From Gammaproteobacteria bacterium (lineage in GTDB: Bacteria; Pseudomonadota; Gammaproteobacteria; JAJPIJ01), in contig DATJVC010000015.1 in NCBI GenBank assembly GCA_035501935.1, positions 1 to 64,000 of the forward strand: a stretch of DNA of 64,000 nt, written 5' to 3'. The stretch's first letter is position 1, and the number at the start of each line of letters is the position of its first letter. A model generated the notes under the pieces. That model did not search any database. It saw nothing but the letters and a program-made list of their open reading frames with translations, and was not told where the DNA came from. Position numbers and translations under genes: made by a program. Of this stretch, positions 27,369-36,396 are shown piece by piece.

Positions 27369-29150
27369 TTAGTTACCAGTGATGGCTAGGCGCTTATATA
27401 AAACCTCTGTAGAGTACATCGGCAGCGAGCAGTTGTTGTTGGTGCAGACGAAGACCGCGGTCTTGGGCAGTTTGGGATATTGCACATCCGGGTTGGGTAA
27501 AGGTCCCTCGTCGCGATCCCACCATTCCAGCTGCTTGTAAACCACAGGCCAGCGTCGCGCTGCTTCGTAAAGACTTTGTGCCACGGCGTCGGATTTGCCG
27601 CCGACGATGGTGATGTGCAGTGGCGCTTCCGAAAGTTCGTGATCAGCGAGCAGCAGGCCGGGCAGTAATCGTCGCTTTGCAATAACGCCGGGTGCAGTTA
27701 AATAACGCATCGCATGCCGGGCCATGTTCTGGTAACGCTGCTCGCCGGTGTAGTGGAAAAGCAGATTAGTGGTACGGGCAACGGCTACATTCTCGTCGAT
27801 CTGCCGCACGCCGTTACGGAACACGCCCACCGCATCGGTGGTCACCGGCGCCGTCAGAAAACCGCCATCCTCGGCACGAAAAGCGCGTTCGATAAAATCC
27901 ATGGCTTTGCGGGACTGCATCAGCCAGTCGCGTTCGCCAGTGGCGGCGTAGAGATCGAGGAATGCGCGCGCCATATACAGCGTGTCACCCAGCTGCGGCG
28001 GCGTCGCAGCCGTCAATTCACCGTGACTGAATCCGCCATCCGGCAGTTGCCGGTGCGCCAACACCCAGCGGGCCGCATTCTCAGCAAGTGACAGGGCCTC
28101 GCTGTCACCTGTAGCGGCGGCGTACGTGACCAGCGCATGGCTGGCCCAGCCGTTTTCGCGCGCGTAGATGTGGCGGTCGATGGGCGGCTGCGGGTGCGCG
28201 CGGCGCTCGGCGTCGTTCAAGGCGTAGAAGGTTTTGCCGGTGAGTTCCATGGAGACGTCGGCGTCCTGGCTCACGTAAAAGGCCCCCTCCGGCGCGCGGA
28301 GAAAATCGCGGAGATAGTGATAGATTAGTTGTGCGGCTTTCAGATCGCGCGGTTCATGCCAAAGCGCGTGGGCCAGCGAGTAGTGCTGCAAGTACTGCGA
28401 CTGGAACGACATGATCTTTTCAAAGTGCGGATCATTCCAGGTGGGGCCGATGGAATATTGATACACCCCGCCCCATACTGGGTCGATGAGGGCTTGGGCG
28501 GCGTCCAACGTTTGCCGCGCTATTTGCCGGTATTGTTTATCGCCGGTTCCGGCCTTGAGCAGCGCAAACTCCATGCTGTCGCCATCGATGTATTTCTGTT
28601 CCGTGCCCCAGCCGCCGTATTGCCGGTCGTACAACGCCAGATAATCGTCGAGTATTTCCTTGCGAGCCTCCGCAGTGAGCGCATGGCTCTGCGCGGCCTC
28701 CACCGGCTGCTCTTCACTCACGGAAGGACCGGGCGTGGGATCGTCGATGATGGCCTTGAGCAGGGCGGCGAAACGCTCCGGCGGGATGTAGCCGCGGCGC
28801 TTGACGATCTCGGTGCCGTCGGGCGCGAATACCACCGTGGCCGGCCAGCCGTAGTCCTCGTAGCGGTTGGAAAGTTCCGGATTGGCGTCCTGATCGACGC
28901 GCACCGGCAGGTAGCGCGATTGGATGAGCGCCATCACCGCCGGATCGCGGTAGGTGGTCTCTTCCATGACATGGCACCAGTGACACCACACCGCGCCCAG
29001 ATCGAGCAACACGAAGCGGTGCTCCTGCTTGGCGCGATCGAACAGGTCCTTGTCCCAGTCGCGCCATTCGATCCCGGCGCCATGAACGCAATTAATGCCC
29101 GCCAGCAGCAGCGTGCACATCATTAACGCCTTGCCCCATCGACGGCCCAT
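27369..29150 (-). CDS. Secreted DUF255 thioredoxin-domain protein (SSP411/YyaL family)
   Basis: 593 residues. I place the start at ATG 29150, since GGAGC sits 6 bases upstream and a signal peptide follows (ALMMCTLLLAGINCVHGA). The N-terminal thioredoxin-like DUF255 domain shows DLGAVWCHWCHVMEETTY (CHWC redox motif) and YGWPATVVFAPDG. The remainder is an alpha/alpha-barrel related to glycosidase/epimerase folds (YDRQYGGW, SQDADVSMEL, RLLPGLLLADHEL). Most family members are cytosolic and lack a signal peptide. Function is poorly known; a thiol redox or sugar-related role is guesswork. Confidence 0.8.
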   Translation of the reverse strand: MGRRWGKALMMCTLLLAGINCVHGAGIEWRDWDKDLFDRAKQEHRFVLLDLGAVWCHWCHVMEETTYRDPAVMALIQSRYLPVRVDQDANPELSNRYEDYGWPATVVFAPDGTEIVKRRGYIPPERFAALLKAIIDDPTPGPSVSEEQPVEAAQSHALTAEARKEILDDYLALYDRQYGGWGTEQKYIDGDSMEFALLKAGTGDKQYRQIARQTLDAAQALIDPVWGGVYQYSIGPTWNDPHFEKIMSFQSQYLQHYSLAHALWHEPRDLKAAQLIYHYLRDFLRAPEGAFYVSQDADVSMELTGKTFYALNDAERRAHPQPPIDRHIYARENGWASHALVTYAAATGDSEALSLAENAARWVLAHRQLPDGGFSHGELTAATPPQLGDTLYMARAFLDLYAATGERDWLMQSRKAMDFIERAFRAEDGGFLTAPVTTDAVGVFRNGVRQIDENVAVARTTNLLFHYTGEQRYQNMARHAMRYLTAPGVIAKRRLLPGLLLADHELSEAPLHITIVGGKSDAVAQSLYEAARRWPVVYKQLEWWDRDEGPLPNPDVQYPKLPKTAVFVCTNNNCSLPMYSTEVLYKRLAITGN

Positions 29151-29259
29151 GTGGTGCTCCATTTTCAAAACCACAGCATCACTACGAGACGCATGCCTCC
29201 ATGGATTCAACTCCCATCCAATCGTCGGTGCTTTGCGTATCTTCAGGATGGGGGAGATC

Positions 29260-29280
29260 ATATGCCGGCCGACGGCATAT
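29260..29280. promoter_or_regulatory. Operator-like perfect palindrome in the divergent DUF255/sigma-factor region
   Basis: ATATGCCG (29260-29267), GCCGA, CGGCATAT (29273-29280): an 8-bp inverted repeat with a 5-base spacer, roughly midway between two divergent start codons. It has no T-tract, so a protein-binding site is more likely than a terminator. Confidence 0.45.
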
Positions 29281-29372
29281 TGACCTGTTAGATCCAGGCA
29301 GTAGCCCAGAAGTTACGCCCGACATGCACCGCGCTTCCCATCGTGGAGGGGGGCGTCTGTTACAATTTGTGC

Positions 29373-29978
29373 ATGAGCGAGATGCCAAAGCCGGCCGACC
29401 AGCCCGCGCCGGAGGCGGAGTTTGACGCCCAGGACGCCGCGCTGCGCGCGCTGCTGTCGGGCATCCGTGGCCATGACGATGCGGATTTGGCCGCGCTTTA
29501 TGACGCAACCGCCAGGCGGTTGTATGCGCTGGCAATGCGCATCACCCATGAGGCGGCGGGCGCGGAGGAGGTGCTGGGGGATGTCTACCTTCAAGTCTGG
29601 CAGCAGGCCGGACGCTATGATCCTGCGCGGGGCAAGGTCATGCCCTGGCTGTGCACGATCTGCCGCAGCCGCGCGCTCGATTATCTGCGCCGCCGGGAAC
29701 AACACGCCGGCAGCGACGAATTGGCGGGTCATCTCGAAGCAGCGGAGAGCAACGAGGGTGATCCGCTGGATGCCCTGGCGGGGCTGGAACGCGGCAGCCT
29801 GTTGCGTGCCGAGTTGCAAAAACTGGATGCCACGCAACGGCAATTGCTGGCGCTGGCGTTTTTCCGCGACATGAGCCACCAGGAGATCGCGAAGCACACC
29901 GGCATGCCATTGGGCACCGTCAAGACCGTGCTGCGGCGGTCGATCCAACAATTGCGGCGGCGGTTCGGGGATATTTGA
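29373..29978 (+). CDS. ECF-type RNA polymerase sigma factor
   Basis: 201 residues from ATG 29373. Region 2 is at about 35-95 (LAALYDATARRLYALAMRI ... VLGDVYLQVWQQAGRYDPARGKVMPWLCTICRSRALDYLRRRE). Region 4 is at about 140-195 (LDATQRQLLALAFFRDMSHQEIAKHTGMPLGTVKTVLRRSI). Pairing with a ChrR-like cupin protein 15 bases downstream places it near the RpoE-ChrR/SigK-type group, used in oxidative or metal stress. TACAAT (29361-29366) sits so close to the ATG that the transcript may be leaderless. Confidence 0.9.
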   Translation: MSEMPKPADQPAPEAEFDAQDAALRALLSGIRGHDDADLAALYDATARRLYALAMRITHEAAGAEEVLGDVYLQVWQQAGRYDPARGKVMPWLCTICRSRALDYLRRREQHAGSDELAGHLEAAESNEGDPLDALAGLERGSLLRAELQKLDATQRQLLALAFFRDMSHQEIAKHTGMPLGTVKTVLRRSIQQLRRRFGDI

Positions 29979-29993
29979 TTTTGGCAGGTAATC

Positions 29994-30458
29994 ATGGCTG
30001 AGCAGGACGACAACGTGATGGACGCTACACTGCTGGCCCGCTGGGTGGAGGCGCTGACGCCCGTGCCGCCGCCGGCGGCGCTGCGCGAGCGGGTATTGGC
30101 GCGCGCGCGTGGCGGACAGCCGGATCCCTATCGCACGGTGCGCGCGGAAGAGGGCTGGGTGCCTTATGTCCCCGGCATCGACATGAAGATGCTGTACCGT
30201 GACGTGGGCAGCGGCGCGCGCACCCTGCTCGCCCGCCTGCGCCCCGGTGTCGTCATGCCCGAGCATGAACACATCGGCGCCGAGGAGTGCTACGTCATCG
30301 AAGGCGAGATCACCTACGGCGACCTCACCATCCGCGCCGGCGATTTCCATCTGGCGCCCGCAGGCAGCGCGCATTGCCCCATGACCACCCGCACCGGCGC
30401 GCTCGTCCTCCTGCGCGTCAAATTGGGCCAGCACGTGCCCGAGGCGGGGCTCCCGTAG
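29994..30458 (+). CDS. ChrR-like cupin anti-sigma factor
   Basis: 154 residues. A short helical N-terminus (ATLLARWVEALTPVPPPAALRERVLARA) could hold the sigma factor. A single cupin domain follows from about 60 to 148. Metal ligands are visible: H-x-H in MPEHEHIGAEECYVIEG plus the later His in AGSAHCP. In ChrR the N-terminal domain binds sigma and zinc while the cupin senses oxidative damage; this protein lacks the full ChrR zinc motif at the N-terminus. It probably controls the sigma factor encoded just before it. Confidence 0.8.
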   Translation: MAEQDDNVMDATLLARWVEALTPVPPPAALRERVLARARGGQPDPYRTVRAEEGWVPYVPGIDMKMLYRDVGSGARTLLARLRPGVVMPEHEHIGAEECYVIEGEITYGDLTIRAGDFHLAPAGSAHCPMTTRTGALVLLRVKLGQHVPEAGLP

Positions 30459-30528
30459 TCGGCCTGCTTCGGCGGCGGGCTGCGGGGAATCGCCGCGGCC
30501 TGTTAAGATAGCGCCCCCTGAACTTTAA

Positions 30529-31351
<823 letters not shown>

Positions 31352-31353
<2 letters not shown>

Positions 31354-31482
31354 TGCAAAACTACTGCGAGGGTCATCTGCGTTGTTACTCCTCGCTCGAA
31401 AGCTCGCCGTACTGCTTTGTACTGTCTCGCTTTCTCGCATCGTCGCGCCTAGCAGCTGAACCCTCTCATGACGTTTTGCATC
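31352..31482. repeat. MITE-like element with terminal inverted repeats
   Basis: The 131-base segment is bounded by perfect 10-bp inverted repeats GATGCAAAAC (31352-31361) and GTTTTGCATC (31473-31482). The similarity continues imperfectly inward, with GAGGGT on the left facing ACCCTC on the right. The centre holds CGAAAGC/GCTTTC and GTAC arms flanking CTGCTTT, so the whole can fold into one long imperfect hairpin. It encodes nothing convincing. The left end coincides with the dapB stop. The remaining 100 bases to the next gene show no clear feature. Confidence 0.6.
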
Positions 31483-31584
31483 GGCCTTAAAGAATTTCTC
31501 CCCGTGACAGGCGGATCATGTAACTTTTCTGGACTCGTTCTCATCTTTATATGGTGAGTTGGCGGCAACATTCCATTACGATAT

Positions 31585-32454
31585 ATGTCCAATCCTTCCA
31601 TGACGAAACCACGTCCATCCGCAGAACGGCCTTATCTCGGTTTCGGGCTGGGATTGCGTCCCGATCACTACGAAACCATTCTCAACGAGCACCCTGCCGT
31701 GGACTGGTTCGAGATTATCTCCGAGAACTATATGGTGGCTGGTGGCAAGCCACTGCACATGCTCGATCGCATCCGTGCCGATTATCCCGTGGTCATGCAC
31801 GGCGTGTCATTGTCCATCGGTGGTAGTGATCCGCTCGACCGCGAATACCTGAAGCAACTCAAGGCGCTGGCATTGCGCGTCGAACCCCGCTGGATTTCCG
31901 ATCATCTGTGCTGGACCGGTCTCAATGGCAAGAACATGCATGACCTCCTGCCGCTGCCATACACCGAGGAAGCCGTGGCGCACGTTGCCGGCCGTGTGCG
32001 CGAGGTGCAGGAATATCTCGGCAGGAGAATCCTGCTGGAGAACGTGTCCAGCTACGTCACTTATACACACTCGGCAATGAGCGAATGGGAGTTTCTGACG
32101 GCAATCGCCGGGCGCGCCGACTGCCTGATTCTGCTCGACGTCAACAATATTCATGTCAGCGCGCACAATCACGGCTTCGATCCGCACGATTTTCTGCGCG
32201 GCGTCCCGGTGGATCGGGTCTGGCAGTTTCATCTCGCCGGCCATACTCACGACGGCCCCATCATCGTGGACACGCACGATCACCCGATCATCGACCCGGT
32301 GTGGGAGCTGTATCGCGCCGCGGTTCGCCGCTTCGGGCGCGTCTCCACCATGATCGAGCGCGACGATCACATCCCGCCGTTGCCGGAACTGCTGGCGGAA
32401 CTCGATCACGCCCGCCGCATCGCCGCGCCCGCGCTGGCGGAGGAGGCCGCATGA
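31585..32454 (+). CDS. DUF692 / MNIO-family enzyme (BufB-like, UPF0276)
   Basis: 289 residues with a TIM-barrel pattern of the multinuclear non-heme iron oxidative (MNIO) family: GLGLRPDHYE, WFEIISENYM, VVMHGVSLSIG, WISDHLCWTG, LLENVSSYV, LLDVNNIHVSAHNHG, FHLAGHTHDG and DTHDHPI. The conserved His/Asp/Glu residues that bind the iron cluster are present. Relatives modify cysteines in small precursor peptides, as in bufferin (BufA) or methanobactin synthesis. It overlaps the DUF2063 partner by ATGA. No DUF2282-type precursor is visible upstream or downstream, so its substrate peptide is unknown. Confidence 0.88.
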   Translation: MSNPSMTKPRPSAERPYLGFGLGLRPDHYETILNEHPAVDWFEIISENYMVAGGKPLHMLDRIRADYPVVMHGVSLSIGGSDPLDREYLKQLKALALRVEPRWISDHLCWTGLNGKNMHDLLPLPYTEEAVAHVAGRVREVQEYLGRRILLENVSSYVTYTHSAMSEWEFLTAIAGRADCLILLDVNNIHVSAHNHGFDPHDFLRGVPVDRVWQFHLAGHTHDGPIIVDTHDHPIIDPVWELYRAAVRRFGRVSTMIERDDHIPPLPELLAELDHARRIAAPALAEEAA

Positions 32455-33233
32455 CCGACTTGCGTCGGCTGCAAGAGGAGTTCCAGTCCTACTTGCTTGA
32501 CGGCGACACCGCCATCAATGCGCAGGTGGTCGATGCGCCGCCGGCCTCGGCGGTCGATCGATTGGCGGTGTACGGCCATGCCTATGGTGCGCGGTTGATC
32601 GAGGCCCTGGGCAAGGATTTCCCCGCGCTCAAGGCCCTGCTCGGCGACGATTCGTTTCAGGCCATGGGCGAGGCCTATGTCGCCGCCCACCCTTCGAGCC
32701 ATCCCTCAATACGCTGGTTCGGCCGGCATCTTTCCGGATTCTTGCGCGACGCTGCCCCCTACCGCGGCCGGCCGGAGTTGGCCGAGATGGCCGCTTTCGA
32801 ATGGGCGCAGGGCGGGGTATTCGATGGTCCCGATGCGCCGCCATTGACACTTGAGGCGATGGCTGAGATCCCGGCTGAACGCTGGGGCGATCTGCAGATT
32901 GGTTTCCAACCCACGCTGCGGCAACTGGAACTCCAATGGAACATTCCGGCATTGTTGCAGGCGGTGCAGAAAGGGCAGCTGCTGCCGGCACCCCAACGCG
33001 GCGATACTCCCACCACCTGGCTGCTGTGGCGGCGGGGGCTGCTCATCTACTGGCGTTCGCTCCCGGAGGACGAACGCCTGGGGCTTGATCTCTGCCAGCA
33101 CGGCGGCAGTTTCGGCGAACTCTGCGAATTCCTGGGCGGCCGCATGCCCGCGGAGGAAGCGCCCGCACGGGCGGCCGGTCTGCTCAAACAGTGGATCGTG
33201 GATGGTCTCGTGGGCCGCATCCATCTGGATTGA
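32451..33233 (+). CDS. DUF2063 domain protein (BufC/HvfC-like partner of the MNIO enzyme)
   Basis: 260 residues from ATG 32451. The N-terminal DUF2063 domain (about 4-95) is recognisable by LQEEFQSYLL, RLAVYGHAYGARLIEALGKDFPALKALLGDDSF and the HPSSHPSIRWFG stretch. The C-terminal part (about 130-255) is the variable winged-helix-like region of BufC/HvfC proteins. Such partners bind the precursor peptide and the MNIO enzyme. Tight 4-base overlap with the DUF692 gene supports a complex. Confidence 0.85.
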   Translation: MTDLRRLQEEFQSYLLDGDTAINAQVVDAPPASAVDRLAVYGHAYGARLIEALGKDFPALKALLGDDSFQAMGEAYVAAHPSSHPSIRWFGRHLSGFLRDAAPYRGRPELAEMAAFEWAQGGVFDGPDAPPLTLEAMAEIPAERWGDLQIGFQPTLRQLELQWNIPALLQAVQKGQLLPAPQRGDTPTTWLLWRRGLLIYWRSLPEDERLGLDLCQHGGSFGELCEFLGGRMPAEEAPARAAGLLKQWIVDGLVGRIHLD

Positions 33234-33247
33234 CAGTGATTTCGGTG

Positions 33248-33838
33248 TCAAGTCTTGCGCTCAAAAGCGATCCGCTGTGACTGCCAGTCATAAGCCGCGT
33301 CGATACGCGCGGCGGCCGTTGTAAATAAATCATCTTCCGCGCCGTATTCCTGCAGCAAGCGCTGTTCCGCCGCCGCATTACTTTCCGTCGTGCCATCCGC
33401 AAGGATGTGGCGGATGAGGAAATCACCGTCACGCAGGTGGCGAGTCACCAGGATCATCCGGTGGCAGGTGATCGGATCGCGCTCCGCGCACAGCAGGGCG
33501 GTGTTTTCTTCCCTGGCGCGCGCGCTCAACTGAGTCAGGCTGTTTCGGAAGGCGGCAGTGGCGGCGAGGCGTGTATATACGACCCTGCCATCCCGATAGC
33601 ACGAGGCGTCCGCGGTTCTGGCGCCGAGCGTGTCTCCCATGAAGCGATATTGAATATGCACCCCGGCCAGATTTTTCTTCAGCGTTTCACGACGGTATTG
33701 CGGATATCGCCGGCTGTAAGGCTGCGAACGGGCATCACACACGAGGGTGATGCGGTGCCGTTGTAACAACGACAAAAACTCTTCCCACGCATGATTCGAA
33801 TGGCCGATTGTGTAGAGCCCGGTGACTGGGGAAGGCAT
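33248..33838 (-). CDS. DUF488 family protein
   Basis: 196 residues from ATG 33838 (MPSPVTGLYTIGHSNH); the frame runs further upstream but the DUF488 hallmark YTIGHSNHAWEEF begins here. Other family features are LVCDARSQPYSRRYPQYRRETL, FMGDTLGAR and the CxxxxxxCHR segment LLCAERDPITCHRMIL, which may bind metal or a nucleic acid. The function of the family is unknown. It converges on the DUF2063 gene with a 14-base gap. Confidence 0.8.
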   Translation of the reverse strand: MPSPVTGLYTIGHSNHAWEEFLSLLQRHRITLVCDARSQPYSRRYPQYRRETLKKNLAGVHIQYRFMGDTLGARTADASCYRDGRVVYTRLAATAAFRNSLTQLSARAREENTALLCAERDPITCHRMILVTRHLRDGDFLIRHILADGTTESNAAAEQRLLQEYGAEDDLFTTAAARIDAAYDWQSQRIAFERKT

Positions 33839-33845
33839 GGTGGCG

Positions 33846-33874
33846 TTGAATAACCTTGTTCCGGTAATTATGCT
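33846..33874 (+). promoter_or_regulatory. Probable sigma-70 promoter for mscL
   Basis: TTGAAT (33846-33851), 17 bases, TATGCT (33869-33874), 43 bases before the mscL ATG. Confidence 0.45.
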
Positions 33875-33916
33875 GCCACGGGACAAGTCATCTCAATCAA
33901 AACGGGAGGACAGCAT

Positions 33917-34312
33917 ATGAGCTTCATGAAGGAATTCAGGGAATTCGCCGTCAAGGGCAACGTGGTCGACATGGCGGTTGGCATCGTCATCGGCGCGGCC
34001 TTCGGCAAGATCGTGTCCTCGTTCGTGGGCGATGTGCTGATGCCGCCCATCGGCCTCCTGCTCGGCGGCGTTGATTTCACCGGCCTCAAGATCACGCTGA
34101 AGCAGGCGGCCGTCGACGTGCCGGCGGTGACGCTGAATTACGGCACCTTCGTGCAGACTGTCGTGGACTTCACCATCATCGCCTTCGCGATCTTCCTCGT
34201 GGTCAAGGCCATCAACCGGCTCAGGCAGAAACAGGAGGAGGCGCCGGCTGCGCCGCCGACCACCGAGGAAAAACTGCTGGCGGAAATCCGCGACCTGTTG
34301 AAGACCCGCTGA
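33917..34312 (+). CDS. mscL: Large-conductance mechanosensitive channel
   Basis: 131 residues. It starts [26 protein letters not shown], the MscL N-terminal helix plus first membrane helix. The second membrane helix is at about 75-98 ([18 protein letters not shown]), and a cytoplasmic helix follows ([12 protein letters not shown]). The homopentamer opens under membrane tension to release solutes during osmotic downshock. A small hairpin (ACCCGC/GCGGGT, 34304-34319) spans its stop codon. Confidence 0.96.
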   Translation: MSFMKEFREFAVKGNVVDMAVGIVIGAAFGKIVSSFVGDVLMPPIGLLLGGVDFTGLKITLKQAAVDVPAVTLNYGTFVQTVVDFTIIAFAIFLVVKAINRLRQKQEEAPAAPPTTEEKLLAEIRDLLKTR

Positions 34313-34335
34313 TGCGGGTTGTCACCGGGGAATAA

Positions 34336-34440
34336 CTATTTCTTTTTGGGCGGGGCCTTCGGCCGTTTATGTGGGCGGGTTTTGCCGTAGCTGCCCCGGA
34401 AGAGTTTGCCGCGGCGACTGCTTCTATCACCTTTACCCAT
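34336..34440 (-). CDS. Small ribosomal protein THX family
   Basis: 34 codons on the reverse strand, very basic: MGKGDRSSRRGKLFRGSYG followed by KTRPHKRPKAPPKKK. The motif GKGDxxxRRGKxFRGSYGKxRP is that of the 30S protein THX family (a peptide in the head of the small subunit in Thermus and some proteobacteria). GGGAGGATTC lies directly before ATG as a strong RBS. It is easily missed because of its length. Confidence 0.88.
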   Translation of the reverse strand: MGKGDRSSRRGKLFRGSYGKTRPHKRPKAPPKKK

Positions 34441-34474
34441 GAATCCTCCCGATGTTTTTTATGATGAGTGAGGG

Positions 34475-34690
34475 TCAGTTTATCGCGCAGGAGCCGGGTG
34501 CGTTGCCGCAGCGCGCGCAAGTTTCTTCCACCGACTGCTGAGCGGTTGTTCCGCCGCCAACGGCGAAGGCGGACATTTGTTTGTGCAGCGCATGGCTGCC
34601 GCAGCCGGGGCATTGCGCCTGTGCATCGGCGCGCACCAGCGTTTCAAATTGCCGGCCGCACTTGTCGCATTCGTATTCGTAGATGGGCAT
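34475..34690 (-). CDS. FmdB-family zinc-ribbon protein
   Basis: 71 residues. MPIYEYECDKCGRQFETL plus CPGCGS forms the FmdB-type zinc ribbon (two CxxC pairs); a further CARCG is near the C-terminus, giving potentially two metal knuckles. Family members are small regulatory or chaperone-like proteins of unclear function. It lies 34 bases upstream of the THX gene on the same strand, so the two may be co-transcribed. Confidence 0.85.
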   Translation of the reverse strand: MPIYEYECDKCGRQFETLVRADAQAQCPGCGSHALHKQMSAFAVGGGTTAQQSVEETCARCGNAPGSCAIN

Positions 34691-34778
34691 GGCAGTCCCA
34701 AAATATCACCGAGTTCCAGTTTCCCCAATCCTAACGCCACCGCGTTTCGCACAAAAGCGTGGCATTACCCGTGCGGAT

Positions 34779-34795
34779 GACACCATTTCGGTGCG
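34779..34795. promoter_or_regulatory. NtrC-like binding site upstream of the porin-nasT-nasS operon
   Basis: CACC, ATTTC, GGTGC within 34779-34795 matches 13 of 17 positions of the NtrC consensus TGCACCATWWTGGTGCA. It lies about 90 bases upstream of the start point predicted from the -24/-12 element, a normal enhancer distance. Confidence 0.55.
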
Positions 34796-34849
34796 TTGGT
34801 CCGATCAATGATCCAATCCGACTCATTGAATAATCAATGGGATGAGGAC

Positions 34850-34866
34850 TTGGCTTGGATATTGCA
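34850..34866 (+). promoter_or_regulatory. Sigma-54 (-24/-12) promoter for porin-nasT-nasS
   Basis: TTGGCTTG, GATA, TTGCA has the invariant GG (34852-34853) and GC (34864-34865) separated by exactly 10 bases. The predicted start point is near 34877, giving a leader of about 125 bases. The 312-base gap 34691-35002 also holds a CATTGA/TCAATG palindrome (34824-34839) and no convincing gene. Confidence 0.6.
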
Positions 34867-35002
34867 GCGCAGCAACCGGAGTATTTTCATGCCTGATGAA
34901 GGGCTGCTCGCAAAGAAGCGACGGTTTACTCAGCAACCACTTAATCCGTATCCGCGGAGGCGGGGTTGATATGAATAAATTTCACACTGAAAGGAAATCG
35001 TT

Positions 35003-36388
35003 ATGGCCCTTCATGGCATGGCCCGTTTCGGGGCACATGTGTGGTGCAGGCGGGTGGTCGCATGCAGTCTGATCATGTTCGTTAACACAGTCCGCGCCGA
35101 TGATTTCTGGCAGGCGCTGACCGGCGGCAAGCCGGATTTGTATCTGCGTTATCGTTTCGAGAATGTCGATGACGGGCAGACGCCCGCGCTCAAGGACGCC
35201 TACGCCAGTACGCTGCGCACGGCGATTGGCTACAACACGGGGCTGTACCACGATTTTGGCGCGTATGTGCAATTGGAGGACGTGCGGGTGATCGGCAACG
35301 ACCTCTACAACGACGGCGGCATCAACGGTGTGACCAATCGCGCCACGGTAGTGGATCCCGAGGGCACGGAACTGCAGCAGGCCAATCTGCGCTACCGCGG
35401 CCTGCCGAAGACCACACTGACTTTGGGACGGCAGGAGATCGAGCACCGGCAGGCGCCGTTCCACCGCTATGTGGGCAACATCCTGTGGCGGCAGAACTGG
35501 CAGAGCTTCGACGCCTTCCGCGCGGTCAACCAGTCGCTGCCGGCGACCAAAATTGACTATGCCTACCTCTGGAACGTCAACCGCATCTTCGGCCAGGACA
35601 ACAAGATCCCGGACCGCGCCAACTTCCGGATGGACAGTCATGCCCTGGACGTCACCTACACCGGGTTCACGTGGGGCAGCTTCGAGCCGTACGCCTATCT
35701 GCTCGATTTCGACAGCAACGTCCCGGGCACGCAGATCTTCACCACCACCACCTACGGCCTGCGGTTTTCGGGCACCTACGACATCGTGACCCAGGCCGCC
35801 AGGATTCTTTACACCGGCGAATTCGCGCATCAGGAAGATTGGCGCGGCAATCCGGTGACGCTGGATGAAAATTATTATCTGGGCGAACTGGGCATCACCA
35901 AAATGCTCGGCAATCCGATGATCGAGTCTATCACGGTCAAAGGCAGTTACGAGGTTCTGGAAGGCAGCGGCCCCACAACCGTGACCATCGGCAAGACCAG
36001 GACGACAGTGCCGGTGGCCTTCCAGACGCCGCTGGGAACGAATCATGCGTTCCAGGGCTGGGCGGATCGATTCCTGATTACACCGAAGGACGGCGTGGAG
36101 GATCTGTATGGCACCTTTGCCGCCAAGGTTTATGGCGCCAATCTGGCCGTCATATACCATAACTTTTCGTCCGACAATCTCGGCTACGACTACGGCACGG
36201 AATGGGATGTGCAGCTGACCAACACATTCAAGGAACACTATACGGTGGGTTTGAAGTACGCCGATTACAGCGCCGATCAAAACGCCACCAATGTGGCGCG
36301 CAACGCGCCCCGGAACAGCACCACCGATCAGTTCAAACAGGCCTTCGATCTGACCAAGTTCTGGGCCTGGGTGGAGGTCAAATTCTGA
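35003..36388 (+). CDS. Outer-membrane porin (alginate-export-like beta barrel), first gene of the nas regulatory operon
   Basis: 461 residues behind AAAGGAAA. A signal peptide ends at NTVRA; the mature protein starts DDFWQALTGGKPDLYLRYRFENVDD. It shows alternating amphipathic strands, the recurring LTLGRQEIEHRQAPFHRYVGNILWRQN segment of alginate-export/OprD-like porins, and ends in a C-terminal Phe (WAWVEVKF), the beta-barrel assembly signal. It is probably a specific outer-membrane channel. Its place 8 bases before nasT suggests nitrate or nitrite as solute, which is inference from context. Confidence 0.8.
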   Translation: MALHGMARFGAHVWCRRVVACSLIMFVNTVRADDFWQALTGGKPDLYLRYRFENVDDGQTPALKDAYASTLRTAIGYNTGLYHDFGAYVQLEDVRVIGNDLYNDGGINGVTNRATVVDPEGTELQQANLRYRGLPKTTLTLGRQEIEHRQAPFHRYVGNILWRQNWQSFDAFRAVNQSLPATKIDYAYLWNVNRIFGQDNKIPDRANFRMDSHALDVTYTGFTWGSFEPYAYLLDFDSNVPGTQIFTTTTYGLRFSGTYDIVTQAARILYTGEFAHQEDWRGNPVTLDENYYLGELGITKMLGNPMIESITVKGSYEVLEGSGPTTVTIGKTRTTVPVAFQTPLGTNHAFQGWADRFLITPKDGVEDLYGTFAAKVYGANLAVIYHNFSSDNLGYDYGTEWDVQLTNTFKEHYTVGLKYADYSADQNATNVARNAPRNSTTDQFKQAFDLTKFWAWVEVKF

Positions 36389-36396
36389 GGACGCAA

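Noticed and set aside
34824-34839. CATTGA/TCAATG palindrome read as an FNR box
   Set aside because: The spacing is two bases shorter than TTGAT-N4-ATCAA, so it does not fit FNR; kept only as an unassigned palindrome in the porin promoter region.
34862-34921. Two A1/G4 hexaloop hairpins (TTGC-AGCGCA-GCAA and TCGC-AAAGAA-GCGA) in front of the porin, resembling a second ANTAR site
   Set aside because: The first hairpin overlaps the -12 element of the sigma-54 promoter and would lie upstream of the predicted start, stems are only 4 bp, and no terminator follows. Only the nrtA leader has all parts.
34970-35072. Short upstream ORF (MNKFHTERKSLW...) overlapping the porin start out of frame, a possible leader peptide
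   Set aside because: No ribosome binding site of its own is evident and the overlapping porin frame has signal-peptide and barrel evidence.
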